Positions 38,301 through 50,300 of a stretch of DNA of 64,000 nucleotides are shown here, in pieces. The stretch is taken from the NCBI RefSeq assembly GCF_030867095.1, contig NC_081827.1, forward strand, positions 217,375,810 through 217,439,809. Reading direction: 5' to 3'. Position 1 is the stretch's first letter, and each line of letters begins with the position of its first letter. The stretch comes from Alligator mississippiensis (Eukaryota > Chordata > Crocodylia > Alligatoridae). The notes under the pieces are model-generated. The model searched no databases and was not told the origin of the DNA. It was given only the letters and a program-made list of their open reading frames with translations. The position numbers were made by a program, and so were the translations under genes.

Positions 38301-41300
38301 CCTTGGAGGTGGATCCTGTCCTCCATCCTTTGTAGGTCTGTCTTTTTAGATGCAGGGGGTCTGCATCTAAAAAGATTAGTAGAATTAATGTTGTAGTAGT
38401 ACTGGTATGGCCTTAACAGAATAAATGTGGTAGTTTGGGGTAGACATGCTTGTAGCAGGGGTGAACAGATATGGTGGGTAAGAGTTCCTGCAGCACCAGT
38501 GAGCTACAATCACCTTTCTCAGTATACAGGAGTGTAGATTGTAGCCATGTTGGTCTAAGGACATAAGCAGATAAGGTTCTTTGGGTGAATATTTCATAGA
38601 CATTAGGGCTGGAAGGGACCTCGGAAGATCATCGAGTTTAGCCCCCTGCCCAAAGGGCAGGAAGTCAGCTGGGGTCATAGGATCCCAGCAACATAAGCAT
38701 CCAATTTACTCTGGAAGGTGTTCAAGGTAGGTGTTTGAACCACCTCCGATGGCAGGCTGTTCCAGACCTTGGGGGCTCAGACAGCAAAGAATTTCTTCCT
38801 TATGTCCAGTCTGAAACAGTCTTGCAGTAGTTTATAACCGTTCGACCTTGTCATCCCTTGGGGCGCTCTGGTGAACAAACGTTCCCCCAGATACTGGTGG
38901 TCACCCCTGATAAACTTGTAGGTGGTCATCAGATCACCCCTGAGCCTGTGCTTTTCCAGGCTAAAGATCCTCATAGCTCTCAGCCTGTCATCATAAGGTC
39001 TGTTTTCCTGACCTCTGATCACGCGTGTGGCTCTTCTCTGGACTCTCTCAAGCTTCTCCGCATCCTTTTTGAATTGTGCAGCCCAAAACTGGATGCAGTA
39101 CTTCAGCTGTGGCCTCACCAAGGCCGCATACAAGGGGAAAATGACGTCCCAAGATTTGCTTAAGAAGCATCTATGGATGCGAGCCAGCGTTTTGGTCGCT
39201 TTACTAGCCGCAGCATCGCACTGCAGGCTCATGTTCATCTTGTGGTTAACGATGACCCCCAAGTCTCTTTCTTCCATAGTGCTAGCCAGTGTAGCACTGC
39301 TGAGCCTATAAGGATGCTGCAGGTTTTTCCTCCCAAGGTGGAGAACCTTGCATTTTTCAGTGTTAAACACCATCAGGTTCTCATCCGCCCATTTGCTGAG
39401 CCTGTCCAGGTCAGCCAGGATCACCCCCCTGTATTCTGGTGTGGACACTTTGCCCCAAAGTTTGGTATCATAGGCGAACTTGGCCAGTCTGCTTCTGAAT
39501 CCAATGTCCACATCATTAATAAAGATGTTGAACAATATGGGTCCAAGGACAGAACCTTGGGAACCCCTCTGGTTATAGGGCACCATGATGATGGATTTCC
39601 ATCAATTACTACCCTCTGGTTTGACTCCAGAGCCAATTTCCCAGCCAGCGGATTGTGGTGGACCCAAGGACACAATTGGCCAGTTTCACCAAGAGGCGAT
39701 CATGGGATACCAGATCGAAGGCTTTTTTCAAGTCAAGATATATACCAAGTCACCTAGTCGTAGAAGGAAATGAGATTGGTCAAGCAAGACCTACCTGCAA
39801 CAAATCCGTGCTGGCTGTCCCTCAGGATGTTGACATTGGCCAATCTATTAAGGATGGCCTTTTTGATCAACTTTTCTAAGATCTTCCCTGGGATAGAAGT
39901 CAGGCTGATGGGCCTATAATTTGCCAGATCCACTTTCCTCCCTTTGATATCTTTTATTAGACCAACTTAAATAGTTGGGGAAAAAAAATTTAAGCAAGCT
40001 TTTGGGTTTAAAAACCCTTCGTCAGGCTGAGGAAGTTTCAGCAGTTGGTGTGTGCTCTTCCTGGATGAAGTGAAAAGTAAAAAAGTCAGAGGCTGGTCTG
40101 CATACAAGATAGGCTGTCAGTGAAGATGTAAATTGAGGAGTCAGGGTGAGAGACAGGCTGGGTTGTGGGGAAAGAAGGGGGATGAATAATGGAGAGGTAC
40201 CTGGGGAGTCAGATGTCAGGCAGGTTATAATGTTTCATAAATCCAATGTCTATATTGAGTCCATGATTTTTAGTATCCAGGAGGTTGATAAACTGGAGTT
40301 CATAGGCTCGTCTCTGAGAAGGGTTTTGTAAGTTTCCTTTGAGGATTAGAACTGAGAGAGTGGTTTTCTTGTGAGAAATGTGCCCCCACAGGTCATTGGG
40401 TATTCTTGTCTTTGATAGATTCCCAGTGTGCATTCATTCTGATGTGCAGCTGTTGTTTGGTCTCTCCTACGTATTTTCCATCAGGGTATTTGGTGCATTG
40501 GATGAGGTGTATTACTCTTCTGGAGGTGCTGCTGTAAGATCTAGAAAAGCCGATGGCTCTGTTGTGAGGTGTAGCAATTGTGGAGGTGGTGAAGATGTGT
40601 TGGCAGGTTTTGCATTTCTTGCCATGGCATGGTCTGGATCCATTTGGTGCGCTTTGGGTCATAGGAAGTTTGCTTCTGGTGATGAGGTTAGCGAGGTTCG
40701 GTGCTTGTTTGAAGGCTAGGATGAGTGGCTGTGGGACAGGGGTGGGCAAAATGCGGCCTGCCAGGCCATTCTATCCAGCCCACAGGACCCCTAAAAAATG
40801 TAGAAAACAAATATTTATCTGCCCCTGGCTACCTGTCATGTGGCCCTCGATGGCTTGCCAAAACTCAGTAAGCAGCCCTCTGCCCAAAATGATTGCCCAC
40901 CCCTGCTCTGGGAAGATCTTTTTATGAATAGGGTCTCTTTCTAGCATGGATTGCAATTGTTTGAGGATATTCTGTATGGGTTCAAGGGAGAGATGATCTG
41001 TCATAACCAGCAGTGTGCGATTCATGGGGGGTTTTCTTCTGTACTACAGCAATTCTTCACGTGGTATCCAGGTGGCTCTTTCAAACATGCAATCTGTCTC
41101 TCTGGAGGAGTGTCCTTGTTGGGTGAAAGCCATTCTAGGTGTTCTCCTCAGTGCAGATTTGGTGGTATCTGAGGGCTTGGCTGTATATCACAGCTTCTTT
41201 GGTGTGTTTAGAGTGATTGCTGGTTCTATGCAAATATGTATGTTGATCTGTGGGTTTCTTGTACAATGTGTTCTGTATTTTACCATTCTGGATACTGATC

Positions 41301-44300
41301 ATCATGTCTAAAAAGATGCTGGATTTTTTTTTCCCAACTACTTAAGTTGGTTTAATAAAAGATATCAGATTCACCCAAAGAACCTTGTCTGCCTTTCTCA
41401 GTATATTAATTTTCTCTTTCACACACACACCATGAAAATGTGAATGGAGAATTCATATTTAAAGAATAGCCCTTACATAACATAACACTTCTTTAGAAAG
41501 AGAAAGGGAAAGAGAAAAAAATTATGCTTTGGAGGCAAGTTCATTGATTTTTGTTGTTGTTGGATTTTTTTGTTGTTGTTTGTTTTTTGAGCCCTCACAT
41601 GATTTTGATTTTGATAATACTGGAAACAGTATGAAAGATAAAAATATGTTATACATCCAGTCCATGTACTGTATCTTTGCCTGAGCCTATGTTAACAGAG
41701 TACTTAGGTAGGGACTGAATTATGACAGCAATTAAGCATGTCTTTACCTTAAGCATATACTCAAATTCTATTTAAAAGTTAAGCATGAGATGAAGAATAG
41801 CTTTTCTGAATCAAACCTAAATATGCTGCCTTGAAAAAGCCATATTTCTAAGATGGAAAATAAGAATTTACTATTTGATAGTTCTTTAAAAGCAAAGCAG
41901 TATAATCATAATATAACCTCAGTAGTGTTTTGTGTAGCTGGAATAATCAAGTTGTTAAAATCCCTCTTTTGGAAGGCACTTCAGATCTAAAGAAGGGGAA
42001 AGATAAATATTGGAAAAGAGAAAAGAACTGACTTGAAATAATTTAAAAGTTTGGTAACAATAAAGTCTTAAAGTAAGATAGGAGGACTGTGAAAACGCAG
42101 ATTAAGTCATCAACAAAAAGCAAGAAAGTGTTATTCTCTTGGCAGAGGTGGTATAATGATTGTCATGCTGTGTTACATTATAGTAAGATTACGGCAGCAG
42201 GTGGCAGCAGCTTCCTCAAAATGTGGTGGAAACTGGAGCAAGCAACTGACTATGTGGCAATGTTCTCTCTTGCTTTTTTATCTCTTCTGTAGAGCAGTTA
42301 AAGAAATGCTCAACAGGCAAGCACATTTCAATTGATACTTTTGCCGACCAAAATTAGAAAAAACGTGTTCTCTCTCCCGTCACCCACCCAGATTTCCCTA
42401 CTGTGTACATTAAAATGAAGAAGAGCTTTATGATTTTTTTTTATGCAGGGTGGAATTTTGTAACTCAAGCTGTGGATCTGATTTAACAAAGATTACTGCC
42501 AGATTTCTTTTCTGTGCTCAGTCTGATCTGAGCTGCTTTCTTCAGTCCTCCTCAGAGGATGTTTCTGAATTAAAGACTAAAAGCAATTTAGACAGTTGGG
42601 TCTCTCTGTACAATGCAACAAGAAATTATACCCTGAAATAATTTTAAAAATACATATATGGAAGTGGTAACTGACTGTAGATTAAAAACCGTCAGTCAGC
42701 ACAAATTAATTTTTTAAGGCTATTCTTTTGGACCATTGATTTTTTTTTTTTTTTTCCATGTACTCCTAGGACTTTTCTACACAGGAAAATTACACTGTCC
42801 TAAGGGAGGACATGATTTTAAAACATTGGTGATACTGGAATAATTTCCCATATAGATACTCTTATTCTGCTACAAAAATTCTTCTTCTTTGTCTAATTTA
42901 TATTGCTTTGGCCATAGCTCAAGTTAAATCAGAAAAAAAGTCTAATTCTAGAATAAAACTGTCTACAGGGGATTTATTCCAATACATTTTACCTGTACCA
43001 AGCCCTATAGCAGTTGAAGAACATGTGTATAATTTTACTAGTATAACTGGAAAAATGTAGTGTGTGGACATCTGGAATGATACTCATTCTGTATACATGT
43101 TACCTAATAAGGCTGAAAGTTTGGGATAGGCCTAAATCCATCTTCTACCAATCTAGGGCCCTGGCTGTGATCCTGTAGTACTTGCTCTTTAATCCAACTG
43201 ATTAAAACTTTATTATTTACACACACACACACACACACTTTTTGTATAGGACGTGTAGCCATTGAAATCCTTGGGATTTGCTTGCAGGAGAAGTAGAGAC
43301 TGGGGGGTTATTTGAATGAGCACCTTGGCTTTCACTGTGCTGACAGCTGTTTCCAGATAGGTTGTTTTAATAAAGGTTTACTTGTATTTCTGGAGCTACT
43401 TTGCTTATTGAAAGCAGCTGGCACATGCAGAGTTCCAAGGGTTCACTGGTGTCACTTCGTTCTATATGGTATTTAAAATTCCTGATCACAAGAAAGGGGA
43501 TATTCTATTAAAACAAATTTTTATTTTAGACCCCAAACAGAGAATGCTTGGGTATTTGCAAAGTCTAATGCAGTACAAGCCATTGGGGTGATGTCCTTTG
43601 GTAAGTTTGTGTCTGAACATTTCTTCTCAACCTGCAGTCCATCTTGCTATGTAAAGTAGTTTTATTTTATATATTTTGATCTAGCCAGCAAGTAGGCACC
43701 CCCTTTTAAGTTTTGATATTAGTATTTATTAAGCTGTTCTAGGCAAAATTAAGCTGGGTCTCATTCTCTCCCAGTAGTCGAAATGAAATCATTCCTTAAA
43801 ATTTGATGTCTCCTCAAATATTCATAAGCCCTACTACTGTTCTCACACCTCCCTATAAGTCCTGATTTTGCTTTGTGGTCTCCATGTTGCTTGTTACTGC
43901 ACAATGTGCATGTCACAGAGAATGCCAGAGTAGGAACTGGTACTGTGGGGTCACAGTCTTACACTGAAGGGAGTAGCAAAAGAAGAAACTGGAGATTGGC
44001 ATGGAAGTATGACAGATATCTGTGTCTAGTGGAGGGAAGAATGATAGATTAGTGAGAACCAAATAAGCTGAAAGGAAATTGGAGACATTCACAGAATTGG
44101 AAAAGTAGCTAGTATTTCAGGCTCTGAGCTTTGCTACTCATCACCTACTTCATGTTTGTTTGTAATAATCAATTAATTTAAGCTGTGCCATACTTCCACT
44201 GCCTTGGAGTACACAATTTGCAAGGTTAGCCTGCTATGAATCATTGATTTTAGTAAAATGCATGTGATTGCTATTAATTGCCATGTGTGTTTCAGCATTC

Positions 44301-47300
44301 ATTTGCCACCATAACAGCTTTTTAATATATGGCTCTTTGGAAGAACCCACTCTAAGTAACTGGTCTCGCATCACACATGTGTCTGTCTCACTTGCTGTGT
44401 CTATCAGCATGATGTTTGCTGCATGTGGATATGTGACATTTAAAGGATACACAGAAGGTAAGATGCTCAGTCCATCCATTTTAATGTTTATTTTAGTCTC
44501 TGGCATCTCCATCCTTCTTTCCAGTCTTCTGCTTTACAAAATACACAGGAGAGGGAAGAATTCCAAGCTGAATCTTGCCGTTGTCTTTTTATTTCTACTT
44601 ATGAAGGAGGAACTGGAATTTATCCTTCACATCCAGTAATCAGAAGGCAAGCAAGTAGGAAAAGCTCATTGGAGGGCCTGTGATAGCATAAGATGGAGTC
44701 AACTTGAAGCTGGGGGGTCACTGCTGATGGGAAAACCAGCACCAAGGACACGTATCAGCACCAAGCTGCTGTAACTGATTAATGCCAGCCTCCCAATTGA
44801 AGGATTAGCAAAGTGTAAAAAATACCCAGAGTAAAGGCCAGGGTGTTTGGGGATTTAAGGAGCAAAGTGTAAAAGACTAAGCAGTATTTGCACACCCCAT
44901 TGGCATCTGTTGCTAATAGTGCAGTTACAATATCTAGCTTTAAATTTACGGCCGCTCCCCATGCCCCCAGCTGAAACCCTGACAGAGGACACCAATGTTA
45001 TAGTCATCATCACCTACACTTGTTCGAGAATAATTACTCTCTGCTGGTGGCAAGGCTGGCTCAGCCTGGTATGACTTATCTCTACTTAGACATGGTGCAA
45101 AGAAACTCATTCCCGGTAGCTCATAGGGAGATGTGGGGACTTTAATAGACTGGGGGAGGGAGGGAAGAGGAGCAGGAAACATCTCTTTGGTTGTGAATTG
45201 ATGTAACAAGGTAACATCTTAAAATGGGAGAGGGCTTACCACTCACGAGCATGCATTTGGATGATTCTGTCCATTCCTATACCAGTATGAGCAGTTGCCA
45301 TTTTAAACCCAGCTGGCAAATTTTTGAAACTGGGACTGCTTTAACAGAGCTTAGCTCTGAGCATGAGCCACTTCCAGCCCAGCCTGCACCAGTGCCACAG
45401 TCCCTACTTCCCACTGTAGTGCTGCTGCCCCCACGCAGGTAGAGCCCCACACCATCAAAATTCGGCCAAAACACTGCAGAAATTCCCTGGCTCTGATCCA
45501 AATAAACTGGCTCTATGGGCCAGATCTGCCCCCTGTGTAAACCTACTTGATTACATTTTGTATCCAAGAGAACAATTTATTCTAGCCACTGGTTATATCC
45601 TGATTTTTATCTGGACTGACTGAGAGCAGAATGCCTATGACAGACCTTTCAAGAGCAGGAAAATCTATGTCATCTGCCCCTTTGCGTTTATACTACAAAG
45701 CAATTTCCTCTAACATTCTGGCTTTTCCAAGTCACTCAGTCCCTGGTTTTTCGAGAACAAATCTGGTTGTTTTGTAGGTGCCAGACCATCCATAGCACAA
45801 TAGCATTAAGAGAGAAGATATCTGTTAACCTACCTTGTTCTGATCTTAAGATTTGCTTGCATTTCTCAGTCATACATCTATGTTCATCTTTCCTCAGGTC
45901 CTTTGTTATAACCATTAGGTAGGATGGTGTTTCAAACTGTCTAGCAATAGTATGATAGTTAGATATTAAAAAAAAACTGAATTATTAACTGGAGTGTATT
46001 TACAAAGGTCAATATATATGTGAAGCCCTGTAATATAGTTTTTGCAGCTGTGATTAGATCCTGTAATGTGATATGCAGGAAATGCAAGTCTCCAGATGCA
46101 CCCATCTAGTCTTCCGTATGCGATTGTTCTTGTCCTATGAATAACATTTTTAAAAGGAAATCTGTTTGTTTATCTAGAATTTTTTTTTTTCTAAAACTGT
46201 CACATACAGATTTTAAATAAACACCAGTTGCCTTAAAATTTCAATTAAAAAAAGAGAGCTGCAAAATGTAGGGATGGCAATACAGTCAGCCATATGATTT
46301 TTAAAAAAGATAAATACCAACCTGGAAATGATCTTGAGATCTCAAGTAATAATAGAGAAAGCTGCTACTCATAGGAGATAGTGATAGTGACAGTTCATTC
46401 TGAATGTAATTTGTGACTGTATAATTATCTCTTCCTGATCTGTGCCTCACAAAGTGGGTCAGGAAATCTCAAGTGTTTGCACAATGCTGTTCCAGTGACT
46501 TAAATATCTCTATTTGCAAAAGTCTAATGTCACCTCATAATTAGTCACAGTTGTCATATATTTGGAAATAATTTTGTATTTTACTATTCTCCAGGGGACC
46601 TATTTGAAAACTACTGTAGAGATGATGACCTTGCTACATTTGGAAGATTTTGTTATGGAGTCACTGTAATCCTAACTTTCCCAATTGAATGTTTTGTGAC
46701 CCGAGAGGTGAGCTTTTACCATACTTCCTATGATATTAATCTGTAAAGTAGATGGAGAGATCTGTTCTAATTGCAGTTACTGACTGATCTTTAGTGAAGA
46801 TCAGTAGTTACTGGCCTGGTGTATACTACAGATAGCATTTATTCAGTCATTATTATATTGTTTCTGTGATAGAATTGCAAGATGGTTAAGGCTGAAAGTC
46901 ATTACATCTTCACCCTCTCTTTTCAGTTGTGTTATAAGGCATAGCATAAAGAATTTAACACATTCTGCTCATTGAAATAAAATGAAAAAGCAAAGTTAAA
47001 GTTCTGTTTCCATTTCAGGTCATTGCTAATGTGTTTTTCAAAGGGAATCTAACAACAGTTTTCCACGTTGTTGTGACAGTAATCATTGTTGCTGTAGCCA
47101 CAGGCATCTCTTTAGTATACGATTGTCTTGGAATAGTTCTAGAGCTGAATGTAAGTACACCTGGATGCTCTATTATTAAATAAGTCGCCTTTTCATTGTT
47201 ATGTGGTTCTGAAAATCTACAGGCCTATTAAAATTAATGTAGCATTGTGTTTTGTATCGACTGTCAGAGAGAGAATTATTCATCACCTCCAAAAGATGGT

Positions 47301-50300
47301 AAGAAAGAAGACATGGCCTGAAGCTAAGGAAGAAGACTAGACATCTGGAGAACATTCAAAACACAGAAGAGTAAATAAGCAGCAGATGTAGCCATGACGT
47401 CCAATAGTCAAATGTGTTAGAAAAGAATTGAGAACAGTGGGACCCATTCAAATATTGATTCTTATTGTAGATATCCCATGTTGGATCACTACCTCCTCTA
47501 TCCAGGACTGCTTCCAAAGTAGTTCTGCTCACTTTTGTTGAGCACATGGCAGAAGGGTGGTTAGAGCCAATTCCTAACATAGGTCACCACTGTTACTGTA
47601 CTGGTATTTTCTTTATACCACACTGCCACCATGGTCTTCATTGGAGTTTGATAGTCCAAGAATCCAAATCTAAACTTTTCAAAGGGAAAATGTGTACATT
47701 GTAAAGCAACCTCCCTAGGCCACTTTGAAGTCAAGGAGCATGGTGCTAAATAGAGAATTCAGTTTAAAAACAGACATTATGGTTTTTCTTTCCTTTAAAA
47801 CTTTTAGGCTGAAACTGGTTTTGCTGATGGGAACCACATTCTGACCTAACAGACTCCCTTATTTTGATTATCAGTTGACGAGAGTCATACAGAAGACTTG
47901 TGTTCTTCATAAAGTAGACTCTGTAGTTCAACAAAAACGCCTTTTGAGGGTATGTCTGTACTGCTTCCTTGGTGTTTCAGAATGGGAGGCCAAGGCACAT
48001 GGCCTCTCCCTACCCACAAAACTTGGACATGAGGCAGTTGAGCTTCCCTCAGGGTGCTTCCTGCTGCTACACTTGAACTCTCTCTCCGCTGTGCTTGAGA
48101 GGAGCAATGAGGTGCTCCAAGATGACATCTTCCCTGCCTCATTTTCCAGTGGGTAGGGCAGACTTCCCAACCATGCTGTCAAGACACCAGAAAAGCAAAA
48201 TAAACATATTCCTAAATCAGGGAGTCAGTTTTTGTGGTAATCCTCATTTTATAAACTCCCCTTAATCCTGTCAATTTAACTTCAATCTCAGTTTGGGGAA
48301 TCTACATAATGTCATGCATCAATGTACAACAGCTGGGAATTTATAGAGACTTTTTAAAGAAAAGCCACTGCTTTTAACACTTAAGAGCAGGGGTGGCAAA
48401 CTATGGCTCCCAGGCCAGATCCAGCCCATGGAGTCATGGCTTAGGCAGCATTTGGTGGTGTGGGGTCTGCCCACACTGCTGAAGCTGAGCACAATGACCT
48501 TTGGCAGAGAGAAAGTACTACCTGAACCTGTGTGGCAGTCAGTTCCCCAGGGCTTTGACAAAGGTGGAGCTCTTCCTGTGCTGTACCCAGCCTCATTGCA
48601 GAGAGAAGTGGCAAAGGCAGCCAGATACCCAAGTTAGGGCAGCCCACCCCTCTCAGCCCTAAATTGGGTCATTCCAGCCCCCTGCCAAAAACATTACCAA
48701 CTTTGCTCAAGAGCATCCAAAAAGGGGGCTCCATATGTTACTATCCTTAGTTGACAATTTACACACCTGATCCAGCAATAGGGTTACCATATTTCCAGGT
48801 CCAAAAAAGAAGACACCTTTGTGGGGAGGAGTGGGGGTGCAAGGGGAATATGATGGGAAGGGGGGGGGGCAGTGACATGCCAGTGCCCTGCCTCTTCCTG
48901 TTATTTGCCCCTCACTGACAAGCCACACCCCCAGCTCTGCTGCTGCCCCTCACTCCAGACCCACTGATCCCAGCCCTACCAGTGCCCCTCACTCCCAAAC
49001 AGCAGTACCCTGCCCCCTACCCCTTACTGGTGCCCCTCACTCCTGACTCGCAGTCCCCTGGCACTGCCAGTGCCCTGCACACCCCACAGACACCCGTCCC
49101 ATCCCCCGTGCCCCTCACTCCTGATCTGCAGCCCCCTGTGGCTCTCCCAGCCCAGCGGTGCCCCACACTCCTGACCTGCAGACCCTGGCCCCCCACAGCC
49201 CTGCTGCATTGCATGCACGTGCACTCTCTCTTCTGGCTTGCCAGGGCCTGCGCAGGAAGTATGTGACTCCCAACAGCCAATCACCTTGCCTGCTTCTCCT
49301 AGCCCCAAGGAGCGAGCCCGAGAGAACAGAAAACCTGGAAATTTTGCTCTTATTTTAAAAACCCACCCAGATGCAGCACAGGGGTCCAAAAAAGAGGACA
49401 TGTCTGGGAAAACCCAGATGTATGGTAACCCTAACCAAACCTCACTGAAATTGTGAAGCAAAAGGAAGTGAGTTGATCTCCACACAAGTGCAAGCACTTT
49501 CCCAAGAGTAAAGCTTTCAGGATAGGGCTTTAACGAGCAAACTTCAACAATGCATCTTTCTCATTCACAACGCAGTTTAACTTTCTCTTGAGTGGTAGAA
49601 AGAAGTTTTGTTACCAGCTTACTTAGCTGCTCATGCTCACACTAATGCTGCTGTACTGATCCTAGCATCCAGATAAGCTATCCAATTAACCTCTCTGAAA
49701 TAATTACCTTCATTGTTCCTTGTAATTAATCCCTTCTATATGTTAACATTAACATATCCCCCAAATCTGATTTCTTGGGCATCTGTTAGTAATGTGCTTT
49801 TCAACATTTCTTTCTGTTTTAAGTTATAAATATATGACAGTCATACATGCATTATTCATCAACAGCAACTTCTTTTCAGTGTAAAGTCTTTCTCGTTACA
49901 CAGAATTACATCCCTGATACAGTGCTACGGATCTGAATCAATTATGTTACAACAAGGAGCCAGCAATGTATGCCAACTCTATTATCTTCCTAAGACTAGT
50001 AAACATGCCTGATTTTTATTGTTAAATATTTTCAACTGTAAAGGTTTTTAAATAATTACTTGGGACTTAATAGCCCATAAATACTGTATTTTTGCCCATC
50101 TGTCCCAACCATTTAAACAGTAATCAAGGCCTTATCAGATGGTAAGCATTATAAAGAAAAATTGATGAGCCAGGTATTTTAGCTGGAGGAGTCCTGTTCT
50201 TTTGTAAGGAATGAGTCCTGTTCTTTTGTAAGGAATGTACCCAAAACTCAGTCTTCTTGTACAGGAATCCAAATCTACCCTCACAGCAAATGCTGTACTA

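Larger units (their letters stand above)
38527..41391 (-). mobile_element. Penelope-like retroelement with 14-bp target duplication, carrying two younger insertions
   Basis: The 14-mer CCTTTCTCAGTATA occurs on both sides (38513-38526 and 41392-41405). Both ends carry the same terminal words in inverted orientation: 'aaggttctttgggtgaat', 'gatatcttttattagaccaa', and a run with AACTTAAATAGTTGG. The minus strand encodes a linker ([20 protein letters not shown]) and then a GIY-YIG-type endonuclease region with [24 protein letters not shown] and HIRMNAHW. The reverse-transcriptase part is missing, so the copy is incomplete. A CR1 (38593-39943) and a MITE (40737-40905) lie inside it. Confidence 0.85.
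20230..43529 (+). other. SLC38A11: SLC38A11 intron 7 (23.3 kb)
   Basis: A GT-AG intron far larger than the other ten (0.3-8.9 kb). It contains most of the repeats in the window, listed separately. Stretches 22319-24190, 26120-27011, 27349-29600, 32030-33112, 33856-34560 and 41406-43529 are largely A/T-rich with nothing assigned. Confidence 0.85.

Noticed and set aside
36630-39757. Plus-strand frames of 67-194 codons through 36.6-39.8 kb
   Set aside because: They are antisense shadows of CR1 reverse transcriptase encoded on the minus strand.
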